Shown: positions 1 to 11,377 of the stretch, piece by piece
Numbering within the stretch: position 1 is the first letter of the stretch
How the letters are laid out: the number at the start of each line of letters is the position of its first letter
Made by a program: the position numbers and the translations under genes
From: CAVVIH01 sp963748295
GTDB taxonomy: Bacteria > Acidobacteriota > Vicinamibacteria > Vicinamibacterales > 2-12-FULL-66-21
Direction: 5' to 3'
Length of the DNA stretch: 64,000 nt
Assembly (NCBI GenBank): GCA_963748295.1
Contig: CAVVIH010000008.1
Span: 62,001-126,000, forward strand
The notes under the pieces: generated by a model
What the model was told of the DNA's origin: nothing
Seen by the model: only the letters and a program-made list of their open reading frames with translations
The model's database searches: none

Positions 1-1
1 G

Positions 2-1039
2 CTCACGGCGCCGCTCATCCTGTTTCTTCCGATCGGCATGATCCTCGGCCCGAGCGTGCTCGGCGTGCTGTCCACCGAAGCGCTCGGCTATCTCGACATC
101 GTCGTGCCGGTCGGCCTCGCGACGCTCGGCGTGTTCATCGGCCTCGCGCTGGGACGCGAAGGTCGCGCCGCCCGCGTCGTCTTCGCCGCCGCCAGCAGCG
201 AGGCCATCGTCACGATTGTGACCGTCGCGGCGGCGGTTCTGTTTCTGCTCACGGTCTGGAGCATTCCGATCGACGTGCCGTATGCGCTGGTTGCCGCGGC
301 GCTGGGAATCTGCGCCTCGGCGTCGGCCGCGCCGGCCATCGACAAGGATGACGACCCGGCCGCGCGCATCGCGGGACGGGTGGCGGATCTCGACGACGTC
401 GTGCCCATCGTCTTCGGCGGGCTCATTCTCGGCGCGTTCGGGCCTTCGTCTGCCTCCGCCGTCGGCAGTCTGGTGATGACGATTGGTCTCGGGCTGGCGA
501 TCGGTCTTGCCGGCTGGCTGCTGATCGAACCCGCGGAAAGTCCGGCGGAGCGCGGCGTGTTCGTGCTCGGCTGCCTTGCGTTGCTGGGCGGCACGGCTGC
601 GTATCTCGGCCTGTCGCCGCTGCTCGCCGGCATGGCGGCCGGCTGGTTGTGGGTGGTCGCGCCGGGCCGCTGCGATTTGCTGATGTCCAGCGATCTGCGG
701 AAGCTGCAGCATCCGCTGGTCGTGCTGCTGCTGCTCACCGCCGGAGCGCAGCTCCGGCCGACGCTCGTGGGCGTCTGGCTGTTCGCGCCATATCTCGTGT
801 TCCGGCTGGTTGGAAAGCTGATTGGCGGCTGGACCGCGTCACGCATCGCGTCCGATGTGGCGCCGTCCGATCTCGGCGCCTACCTCATTGCGCCGGGAGT
901 GATCGGCATCGCATTCGCCTTGACCCTCCGGCTCGTCGCCGGGGAGTCGGCCCAGTCGCTGCTCTTTGCGGTCGCGTGCGGCGCGATAGCGTCCGAGCTG
1001 CTGGCGTTGTTCGTCGTTCCGGCACGCAGGGGCGCCTGA
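2..1039 (+). CDS. CPA2-type cation:proton antiporter-like membrane protein, 5' truncated by window edge
   Basis: The reading frame is open from base 2, so the start lies outside the window; the first visible methionine (base 38) is internal. The visible 345 residues are almost entirely hydrophobic, with about ten membrane segments separated by short loops, as in Kef/NapA-type sodium or potassium:proton exchangers. The first helix-loop ends in a GPSVLG motif typical of helix boundaries in this superfamily. Its stop overlaps the start of a second antiporter-like gene (TGATG), so the two are translated together and may form one heteromeric transporter. Substrate ion cannot be told from sequence. 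No TrkA-like regulatory domain is present. Confidence 0.75.
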   Translation, partial: LTAPLILFLPIGMILGPSVLGVLSTEALGYLDIVVPVGLATLGVFIGLALGREGRAARVVFAAASSEAIVTIVTVAAAVLFLLTVWSIPIDVPYALVAAALGICASASAAPAIDKDDDPAARIAGRVADLDDVVPIVFGGLILGAFGPSSASAVGSLVMTIGLGLAIGLAGWLLIEPAESPAERGVFVLGCLALLGGTAAYLGLSPLLAGMAAGWLWVVAPGRCDLLMSSDLRKLQHPLVVLLLLTAGAQLRPTLVGVWLFAPYLVFRLVGKLIGGWTASRIASDVAPSDLGAYLIAPGVIGIAFALTLRLVAGESAQSLLFAVACGAIASELLALFVVPARRGA

Positions 1040-2382
1040 TGCGGCGCCTGTTGGCCCTTCTGCTCACGCTGTCGGTCGCCAGCCTCGTCGTCTCCTGGGC
1101 GCCGGAGGGAGGTCAGCTGGCGCGGCCGAGCGCGCTTGCGCTTGGCGTGGCGCTGATTGCCGCGGCTCTCGCCGGAGAACTGTTCGAGCGCATCCGCCTT
1201 CCGCGGCTCAGCGGATATCTCGTCTTCGGCCTGGTCTGCGGGCCGTATCTCGCGAACATCATCACGCGGCCGATGGCGCGCGACCTTCAGTTCGTCAACG
1301 GCCTGGCGATTTCACTCATCGCCCTGATCGCCGGTCTGGAACTGAATTACAACCGCATCAAGCCGCGGCTCGCGGTGATGCTGAAGCTCGGGACCGGCAC
1401 ACTGCTGTTCATGTACGCGGTGCTGCTGCCGATACTGTGGCTCGCGTGGCCCTGGCTGCCAATCGCGCCGGACGCGACCGGCTCGTCGCGATTTGCGCTG
1501 GCGCTGCTCTTCACGACGATTGTCGTGAGCTTCTCGCCGACCGTCACCATCGCGGTGATCGCGGATACCCGATCCCGCGGACCGATCACCGAGATGGTGC
1601 TGGCGCTGGTGGTGCTGGCGGACCTTTTCCTGATCGTGCTCTTCACGCTGAGCATGCAGCTCGTACGCTGGACGAGCGGGACCGATCTTCCGGGAGACGT
1701 GAGCCTGCTCGCGCGCATCAGCTGGGAGATCTTCGGCTCGCTGGCCTTCGGCGCGGCCTTCGGGGCGATCTTCGCGTTCTACCTGCGCAAGGTCGGACGC
1801 GAGCTGACGATCGCGCTGCTCACGCTGTGCGTCGCGCTCAGCGAGCTGGGACCGCTGTTCCACTTCGAGCCGCTGCTGGCGTCGCTCGCCGCCGGGCTGG
1901 TGGTCGAGAACATCGCGCCGCCGTCGGGCGATTCGCTCAGGGACGCGGTCGAGCGCGGCGCGCTGCCGGTGCTGATCGTGTTCTTCGCCGCGGCAGGCGC
2001 GTCGCTCCAACTCGATGCGCTGGCGGTCATCGGTCTGGTCGCCGCGGCGGTCTCGGCGGTCCGCCTGGTGACGATCCGCGCGGGGGTCGACCTTGCCGCG
2101 CGCGTCGCGCGCGTGCCCGGCGAGACCGCGGATCTCGTCTGGATGGGGCTCGTCTCGCAGGCAGGCGTCACGCTCGGGCTGGTAATCCTCGTGGTGTCAG
2201 AGTTTCAGGACTGGGGTGTCCGTCTGCAGTCGCTGATGGTGGCGATGATCGCCATCCATGAGCTGATCGGCCCGGTGCTGTTCCGCGCCGCGCTCGCACG
2301 AGCGGGAGAGATCGGGAAGATGGATGCCGGTGTAACGGAGCGTGACCGCGCCTTCGACGCGGAGCCGCTCCATGCGGACTGA
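1039..2382 (+). CDS. CPA2-type cation:proton antiporter (Kef/NapA-like)
   Basis: A 447-residue integral membrane protein. The ATG at 1039 is chosen because it overlaps the upstream stop (TGATG) and begins directly with a hydrophobic helix; the longer open frame upstream is antisense-like junk. About twelve membrane segments run from residue 3 to 420. Family features include the early PRLSGYLVFGL helix, the GLELNYNRI turn after the fourth segment, and a final hydrophobic GLVSQAGVTLGLVIL stretch. The length suits a CPA2 transport domain without a cytosolic nucleotide-binding domain. With its upstream partner it probably exchanges a monovalent cation for protons across the inner membrane. Ion specificity is not predictable. 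Confidence 0.85.
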   Translation: MRRLLALLLTLSVASLVVSWAPEGGQLARPSALALGVALIAAALAGELFERIRLPRLSGYLVFGLVCGPYLANIITRPMARDLQFVNGLAISLIALIAGLELNYNRIKPRLAVMLKLGTGTLLFMYAVLLPILWLAWPWLPIAPDATGSSRFALALLFTTIVVSFSPTVTIAVIADTRSRGPITEMVLALVVLADLFLIVLFTLSMQLVRWTSGTDLPGDVSLLARISWEIFGSLAFGAAFGAIFAFYLRKVGRELTIALLTLCVALSELGPLFHFEPLLASLAAGLVVENIAPPSGDSLRDAVERGALPVLIVFFAAAGASLQLDALAVIGLVAAAVSAVRLVTIRAGVDLAARVARVPGETADLVWMGLVSQAGVTLGLVILVVSEFQDWGVRLQSLMVAMIAIHELIGPVLFRAALARAGEIGKMDAGVTERDRAFDAEPLHAD

Positions 2383-2441
2383 ACTTCCGCCTTTAGGCGG
2401 AAGTTCCATTTAGGCGGAAGCTCCATTCAGCCGGAAGCTAC
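2383..2441. repeat. REP-like palindromic repeat cluster A
   Basis: One complete 20-base palindrome (2384-2403, arms CTTCCGCC and GGCGGAAG around TTTA) is followed by two degenerate copies ending GGCGGAAG and CCGGAAGCTAC. The cluster fills the gap between two convergent genes: it starts one base after the antiporter stop and its last copy contains the TAG stop of the cysteine desulfurase. Same family as the clusters at 17024, 22004 and 25429. Confidence 0.85.
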
Positions 2442-3589
2442 ACGGCTGCTTTCGCTCTGAGGCTCTTCACAACAGTCGTGACGCGCTCGACGGCGAAATC
2501 GACGTCGGCGTTCGACGTCGTGCGGCCGAGCCCGAAGCGGATCGACGCGCCGGCGCGGTCGCCCACGGCGCCGATCGCCGCCAGGACGTGCGACGGCGCC
2601 TGGCTGCCCGAGCTGCACGCCGACCCGGTCGACACCGCAAGATCGCCGAGCGCCATCAGCAGCGCCTCTCCCTCGACGCCGTCGAAGCTGACGTGCAGGT
2701 TGTGCGGCAGGCGCCGCTCGAGCGTGCCGTTGACGCGGACCTCGGAGAGGCCGCGCCGCAGCCCGTCGAGCAGCCGATCGCGAAGCGACGCGAGCCGGAC
2801 GGACTCCTCAGGCATGTCGGAATGGCAAATCGCCGCGGCGGCGCCGAGCCCGACGATGCCCGGGACGTTCAGGGTGCCAGACCGCATGCCGTTCTCATGC
2901 CCGCCGCCGTCGATCTGGCATTCCAGCTTGAGTCTGGGCTTCTGGCGCCGGATGTAGAGCGCGCCGCAACCCTTCGGACCGTAGTACTTGTGGCCCGTGA
3001 GCGAGAGCAGATCGATCTCCATCCGGTTGACGTCGATCGGAATCTTCCCGGCGCCCTGGGCCGCATCCGTGTGCAGCAGCGCGCCACGCGCATGAGCGAG
3101 CTTCGCGATCTCCTCGAGCGGCTGCAGCACGCCGATCTCGTTGTTGGCGGCCATCACGGAGATCAACACCGTCTTGTCGGTCATCGCGTCCGCGACTTCG
3201 TTCAAGTCCACCAGGCCGTCGTTCCTGACGCCGAGGAGCGTAATCGACCAGCCCTCGCGTTCGAGCCGCTTGAACGAATCGAGCACCGATTTGTGCTCCG
3301 TCGAGACGCTCACCAGATGATTGCCGCGATCGCGCAGCCCACACGCGGCGCCCTTGATCGCCAGGTTGTTCGATTCGGTGGCGCCGCTGGTGAAGACGAT
3401 CTCGCCAGCCGACGCGCCGATCAGCTCCGCGACCTGGGCGCGCCCGCGCTCGACCGCGTCCTGCGCGCGCCAGCCCCACTTGTGCTGTTTGCTCGCCGGG
3501 TTGCCGAACTCCTCGGTGAAGTAGGGCAGCATCGCCTGGAGTACGCGCGGATCGACGGGGGTCGTGGCGTGGTAATCGAGATAAACCAT
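2438..3589 (-). CDS. iscS: Cysteine desulfurase, NifS/IscS type
   Basis: A 383-residue pyridoxal-phosphate enzyme that takes sulfur from L-cysteine as a protein-bound persulfide. It starts with VYLDYHATTPVDP, has the ATESNN cofactor-phosphate region near residue 70, the H-K-Y-Y-G-P lysine motif (Schiff-base lysine, about residue 200) and the mobile-loop SSGSACSSGS segment with the catalytic cysteine near residue 325. This is a group I desulfurase, unlike the SufS in the same operon. It is the last gene of the Suf cluster, 51 bases after the Rrf2 regulator; such a place could mean it supplies sulfur to tRNA thiolation as well as to clusters, which is inference. Confidence 0.93.
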   Translation of the reverse strand: MVYLDYHATTPVDPRVLQAMLPYFTEEFGNPASKQHKWGWRAQDAVERGRAQVAELIGASAGEIVFTSGATESNNLAIKGAACGLRDRGNHLVSVSTEHKSVLDSFKRLEREGWSITLLGVRNDGLVDLNEVADAMTDKTVLISVMAANNEIGVLQPLEEIAKLAHARGALLHTDAAQGAGKIPIDVNRMEIDLLSLTGHKYYGPKGCGALYIRRQKPRLKLECQIDGGGHENGMRSGTLNVPGIVGLGAAAAICHSDMPEESVRLASLRDRLLDGLRRGLSEVRVNGTLERRLPHNLHVSFDGVEGEALLMALGDLAVSTGSACSSGSQAPSHVLAAIGAVGDRAGASIRFGLGRTTSNADVDFAVERVTTVVKSLRAKAAV

Positions 3590-3640
3590 TGCGGATTGCC
3601 GATTTCGGAATGGTGATTTCGATTGCTGATTGCAGATTGC
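3590..3640. repeat. Low-complexity ATTGC/GATT spacer repeat
   Basis: The gap between the Rrf2 gene and the cysteine desulfurase gene is made of repeated GATTGC / GATTTCG words (for example GATTGCCGATTTCGG and GATTGCTGATTGCAGATTGC). It is much richer in A+T than its surroundings. No ribosome site for the downstream gene is visible inside it, so it may be an inserted spacer repeat. Confidence 0.5.
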
Positions 3641-4108
3641 TCAGCTTCTCCGGCGCGTCAGCTCGAGCGGACTCGTGGTGGTCGGATCGAGGCTCGCCTG
3701 CGGTGCTTCGCTGGAGATTTCCTGCAGTGAACAGGTCGCAAGCGCGGAGAGAATCCGGTCCTTGATACGCCAAAGCGGATCGCGAACGTTGCACTTGTTG
3801 TACTGGTCGCAGTTCTCGGCGTCGGTCGAGCACGCGGTGACGGTCAGCGGACCGTCGATCGCCTGGATGATGTCGGCAACCGAGATCACGCCGGAGGGCC
3901 GCGCCAGGCGGTAGCCGCCGCGCGTGCCCTGGTGGGACGTCAGCAGGCCGCGGCGCGCGAGCCGCTGCAGCACCTTCGCCATCAGCTCGATCGGAATGTC
4001 GTACTGCTCGGCGATCTCGCGGGCGCTGATCGATGCCGCGTCCGGCCGGATCGCCAGGTGCTTCATCGCGATCAACGCGTAGTCGGCCTTTTTCGAAAGA
4101 CGCAGCAT
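3641..4108 (-). CDS. Rrf2/IscR-family [2Fe-2S] transcriptional regulator
   Basis: A 155-residue winged-helix regulator. The ATG at 4108 is preceded by AAGGAG at good spacing and begins with the family signature MLRLSKKADYAL; the longer upstream frame lacks similarity. The helix-turn-helix lies at about residues 26-66. Three cysteines at 93, 100 and 106 occupy the cluster-ligand loop of IscR-like proteins (usual spacing C-x5-C-x5-C, here C-x6-C-x5-C). It sits inside the Suf operon, 10 bases after sufT, and is the obvious candidate to bind the palindrome at 10168-10192 at the operon head, forming a feedback loop on cluster status. Confidence 0.92.
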   Translation of the reverse strand: MLRLSKKADYALIAMKHLAIRPDAASISAREIAEQYDIPIELMAKVLQRLARRGLLTSHQGTRGGYRLARPSGVISVADIIQAIDGPLTVTACSTDAENCDQYNKCNVRDPLWRIKDRILSALATCSLQEISSEAPQASLDPTTTSPLELTRRRS

Positions 4109-4118
4109 GACGTGCTCC

Positions 4119-4514
4119 TTACCAGAGTCCCAATTGCAGTTTCGCGGCGTCCGACATCCGATCCTTGTCCCACGGCGGATCCCACACCACATCGACTTTG
4201 GCGTCGGTGACGCCCGGCACCGCCTTGGCCTTCTGCGCGACCTCGACCGGCAGAGACTGCGCTGCAGGACACCCGGGCGCCGTCAGCGTCATGCGGATGC
4301 CTGCGACTCCGGTGGCGTCGACCACGACGTCGTACACGAGGCCGAGCTCCCAGATGTTGACCGGTATCTCCGGGTCGTACACGGTCTGAATCGCTTCGAC
4401 GATCTTCGCACGGAGCGATTCCATCATCGAGGCGTCCGGCTGAATGCCGGCGGTGTCGGTGCCGGATGCCGGCGGCTCGGGAACTTCGGGCGGAACCATG
4501 GGCAGAGGCTTCAT
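4119..4514 (-). CDS. sufT: SufT, MIP18/DUF59-type Fe-S maturation factor
   Basis: A 131-residue protein with an MIP18 (DUF59/PaaD) domain from about residue 35 to the end, showing VYDPEIPVNIWELGLVYD and the TAPGCPAAQSLP segment with the conserved cysteine, and the WDPPWD-K-D-R-MSD C-terminus seen in SufT. The start at 4514 overlaps the sufU stop (ATGA). SufT proteins help deliver or mature iron-sulfur clusters; the exact step is unsettled. A Pro-rich, variable 30-residue N-terminus precedes the domain. Confidence 0.9.
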   Translation of the reverse strand: MKPLPMVPPEVPEPPASGTDTAGIQPDASMMESLRAKIVEAIQTVYDPEIPVNIWELGLVYDVVVDATGVAGIRMTLTAPGCPAAQSLPVEVAQKAKAVPGVTDAKVDVVWDPPWDKDRMSDAAKLQLGLW

Positions 4515-4954
4515 TCCGTACTCGTCAGCTGTTCTCTCTCCAGCGCCGCTTTCAGCGTGTGCCATGCCAGGCTCGCACACTTCACGCGAACGGGAAACTC
4601 GCGCACTCCCGCCAGCACCGAGAGCTTGCCGAGATCCTCGACGTCCTGTCCCGGCGGCGTCGTCACCATCCGGTGAAAGCGCTCGAAGAGGCGCCGGACC
4701 TCCTCGACGTTGCGCCCCTTGATCGAATCGGTCATCAGCGACGCGGAGGCTTTCGAGATGGCGCATCCCGAGCCCTCAAACCTTACGTCTCCGATCACCC
4801 CGTCGTCCACTCTCAAAAACAGGCTCAGCCGATCGCCGCAGAGCGGGTTGTACCCTTCCGCGCGATGGCTGGCGCCGTCGAGCGTCCCGAAATTCCTCGG
4901 CCGGCGATTGTGGTCGAGGATCACTTCCTGATACAGGTCGGTCAGCTCGGACAT
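4511..4954 (-). CDS. sufU: SufU zinc-dependent sulfurtransferase
   Basis: A 147-residue protein of the IscU-fold SufU type. Zinc and sulfur-acceptor residues are all present: C39 and D41 in PLCGDR, C64 in GSGCAIS, C126 in VKCASLAW. SufU takes persulfide sulfur from SufS and hands it to the SufBCD scaffold. The start at 4954 gives MSELTDLYQEVILDH, the normal family N-terminus; the longer frame is unrelated. It lies 7 bases after sufS and overlaps sufT by four bases. Confidence 0.95.
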   Translation of the reverse strand: MSELTDLYQEVILDHNRRPRNFGTLDGASHRAEGYNPLCGDRLSLFLRVDDGVIGDVRFEGSGCAISKASASLMTDSIKGRNVEEVRRLFERFHRMVTTPPGQDVEDLGKLSVLAGVREFPVRVKCASLAWHTLKAALEREQLTSTE

Positions 4955-4961
4955 CGGGTTC

Positions 4962-6267
<1,306 letters not shown>

Positions 6268-6278
<11 letters not shown>

Positions 6279-7587
6279 CGACCTCCGCGAGATCGCGCGC
6301 GAGCTGCGCATACAGCTCGGACTCGAGCGCCGCCTTCAGCGGCTCGATCTTCACCCGGTCGAGGATGTCGCCCGCGAACGCGTGGATCAGGAGATCGCGC
6401 GCCTCGAAGAACGTCAGGCCGCGGGCCTGCAGGTAGAACAGCGCATCCTCGTCGATCTGCCCGATCGCCGCGCCATGCGTGCACTTCACGTCGTCGGCGA
6501 AGATCTCGAGCTGCGGCTTCGTGTTGATCGACGCGTTGTCGGTCAGCAGCAGCGCGCGGTTGGTCTGCTTGGCGTCGGTCTTCTGCGCGTCGGGCCGCAC
6601 GATGATCTTGCCGTTGAAGACCGCCTTGGCGCGGCCGCCGAGAATGCCCTTGTAGATCTCGTGGCTCGGGCAGTGGGGCTTGGCGTGGTCGATCGTCGTG
6701 TGGTTGTCGACGAGCCGCTCGCCGTCGGCCAGATACAGGCCGTTCAGCGTGCATTCCGCACCCTCGCCGTCGAGCAGCGCGAACGCGTCGCTGCGGGCGA
6801 GCTTTCCACCGAGCGCGAACGAATGCGACGAGAAGGTCGCGCTCCGCGCCGCGTGCATGTGCATGCTGGCGATGTGGAATGCGTCGATGCTCTCCTCCTG
6901 GACCTTGTAGTGATCGAGGATGGCGTTCTCGCCGACGAATACTTCGGTCACCGCGTTCGAGAAATACGTCTGGCCGTCGACGCCGACGTAGGTTTCGACG
7001 ATGCTCGCCTGGCTCCTGTCGCCGGCGACGATCAGCACGCGCGGATGCGACATGACCGCCTCGTGCGCCGTCGTCACGAACATGATCTGCAGCGGCCCGT
7101 CCAGCTGCGCGCCGTCGGGGATGTGGACGAACGCGCCGTCCTGCAGGAACGCGGTATTCAGCGCCGAGAACGCCCGCGTGTTGAACTCCGCGAGCTGTCC
7201 GAGGTAGCGAGCGACGATGTCCGCCTGGTCGATGATGGCGGCCGCCAGCGATCCGAAATGCATCCCCGCCGGAAGCCCGGTGAGGCGCGAGAGGTCAGGC
7301 GCAAAGCGTCCGTTCACGAACACGACGCGATGCGGCGCGCTGGCGTAGAGGAACGCCGACAGCTCGTCGGCGGTCATGCTGCCCGGCGGCGCCGGACGGA
7401 AGTCGCGCGACGAAATCGGCGCAACGCTCGTGAATCGCCACTCCTCTTCGCGAGTGGTCGGGAAGCCGAGCAGGGAGAATCGGGACGCGCCGCGCTCGCG
7501 GAGGTCCTGCAGCCAGCGGGGCCCGCCCTGCGGCCTCTCCTCCAGAGCGGCCAGCCACGGTTGAAGCTTGTCGATCACTTGCGTCAT
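6268..7587 (-). CDS. sufD: SufD, Fe-S scaffold complex subunit
   Basis: A 439-residue SufB/SufD-family protein. The C-terminal right-handed beta-helix carries the family landmarks: the HTTIDHAKPHCPSHEIYKGI stretch, then FNGKIIVRPDAQKTDAKQ, LLTDNASINTKPQLEIFADDVKCTHG (the conserved Cys-Thr-His-Gly near residue 360) and FYLQARGL. SufD pairs with SufB and the ATPase SufC to build clusters in the cytoplasm. It is 11 bases downstream of sufC. Start ATG 7587 gives a normal N-terminal helical domain. Confidence 0.95.
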
Positions 7588-7598
7588 GTCCGTCCTGC

Positions 7599-8361
<763 letters not shown>

Positions 8362-8366
8362 GATGC

Positions 8367-9812
<1,446 letters not shown>

Positions 9813-9817
9813 TTCAG

Positions 9818-10144
9818 TTAAACGCTAAAACTCGTGCCGCAGCCACAGGTGCTTTTGGCATGGGGGTTCGAGAACGTGAACCCTTTGCTGACGAGGCTCG
9901 TGTCGTAATCGAGCGTCGTGCCGTCGAGGAACCGGTAGCTTTTCGGATCGACGAACACCTTCGACCCTTCGGGGCCGTCGAACACGTGGTCGCCCTGCCT
10001 GGGTTCGGCTTCCCACGCGAACGTATAGCTCAGCCCGGAACAGCCGCCGGCCTTGATGCCGATCCGCAGGCCCCCCTGCGGGAGGCCGTTTTTCGCGGTC
10101 ATCTTGTTGATGAGCTTTCCGGCGTTCTCAGTGATTTGAAGCAT
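9818..10144 (-). CDS. A-type iron-sulfur carrier (SufA/ErpA family)
   Basis: A 108-residue HesB/IscA-fold protein with all three cluster ligands: C35 in GGCSGLSY and C100 and C102 in TCGCGTSFSV. A-type carriers accept clusters from SufBCD and deliver them to client enzymes. It is the first gene of the suf operon, directly downstream of the candidate operator at 10168-10192. SufA and ErpA cannot be told apart with certainty; position at the head of suf favours SufA. Confidence 0.92.
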   Translation of the reverse strand: MLQITENAGKLINKMTAKNGLPQGGLRIGIKAGGCSGLSYTFAWEAEPRQGDHVFDGPEGSKVFVDPKSYRFLDGTTLDYDTSLVSKGFTFSNPHAKSTCGCGTSFSV

Positions 10145-10167
10145 GGATTTCCTGGGGTAAGGCCCAG

Positions 10168-10192
10168 AAATACGACCAGAACAGTCCTATAT
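10168..10192 (-). promoter_or_regulatory. Candidate IscR/Rrf2 operator upstream of the suf operon
   Basis: On the minus strand the site reads ATATAGGACT, GTTCT, GGTCGTATTT. It is an imperfect palindrome of the form A-x-ATA-x-GAC ... GTC-x-TAT-x-T, close to the E. coli type 1 IscR consensus (ATASYYGACTRWWWYAGTCRRSTAT). It lies 24 bases before the A-type carrier start and the operon itself encodes an IscR-like regulator. It overlaps the stop codon of the gene upstream. Confidence 0.6.
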
Positions 10193-11320
10193 TAGTATTT
10201 CGGGAGGCTGGGATCAACCTGATCAATCCAGGCCAGAATCCCGCCCTTCAGATTGCGCGCGTTGGCAAACCCCCGCTCGCGAAGCAGTTTCGTCGCCTTC
10301 GCGCTGCGTGCGCCCGACTTGCAGTGGAGAACGATCTCGGTGTTCGGGTCGAGCTCAGGCGCTTGCGCGGGCAGATCCCCAAGAGGAATGAGGATCGCAC
10401 CGGGGATCCTGCAGATCTGATTCTCGAAGGGCTCGCGGACGTCGATGACTGTGGGCGCCGCCCCGCGATCGATTCGCGATTTGAGCTCCGTGACCGTCAT
10501 CTCGTCGCTGGCAGGGGCCGGCGCACAGAACCCATCGTAGGTGCGCAGCGTCCGGATCGTCGGATTCTTCCCGCAGACGGGACAGTCGGGATCCTTCGGC
10601 AGCCTGTACCTCCCGGAATCGCATCCGCAGCGCGTCGTAGATCAGAAAACGTCCGATGAGCGGCTCGCCAATCCCCAGAAGCAGTTTGATCGTCTCCGTC
10701 GCTTGAATCGTGCCGATGATCCCCGGCAAGACTCCCAGCACGCCACCTTCGGCGCAGCTCGGAATCAGGCCGGGCGGCGGCGGTTCGGGATGAAGACAGC
10801 GATAGCACGGCCCGTCTTTCGCCGCGAACACGGACGCCTGTCCCTCGAACCGGAAGATGCTGCCATAGGCGTTCGGCCGTCCGGCCATCACGCAGGCGTC
10901 GTTGACGAGATACCTGGTGGGGAAATTGTCGGTGCCGTCCAGCACGACGTCGTACGCTTTCACGAGATCGAGCGCATTCTCTTCGGCGAACGAAGTCTCG
11001 TGCGCTTCGAGGCGGACGTTGGGATTGATGTCGTGCAGACGATCGCGCGCGGAGGCAAGCTTCGGCCGTCCGATGTCCTTCGTCCCGTGAAGAATCTGGC
11101 GCTGAAGGTTCGACGCATCGACCGCGTCGAAATCGACCAGCCCGATCGTCCCGACGCCGGCGGCGGCCAGGTAGAGCGATGCGGGCGAGCCCAGACCGCC
11201 CGCGCCGATGCACAGCACGCGCGCGGCCTTCAACCGCTGCTGCCCTTCCGCCCCGATTTCGGGCAGCGTGATGTGCCGGCTGTAGCGCAGCACCTCTTCG
11301 CGCGTCAGCGTGTCAGCCAT
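10192..11320 (-). CDS. moeB: MoeB-like adenylyltransferase fused to a rhodanese domain (single-base frameshift in this sequence)
   Basis: An E1-like enzyme that adenylates the C-terminus of ubiquitin-fold sulfur carriers (MoaD/ThiS) so that sulfur can be added. The start at 11320 has GAGAG ahead. Residues 1-250 hold the nucleotide fold (GAGGLGS about 39-45), the DGTDNFPTRY motif, a zinc pair CYRC and the catalytic SCAEGG segment. The second zinc pair CPVC and the 102-residue rhodanese domain (active cysteine in HCKSGARS) lie in another frame; removing one base near 10606 joins them into 375 residues, the usual length of MoeB-rhodanese fusions. Convergent function with suf: sulfur transfer. 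Confidence 0.88.
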
Positions 11321-11377
11321 CTCTCGATCATATTTTATTGGCTCTTCGATGAGCCTTCGCCTAAACTTCGTACCATC

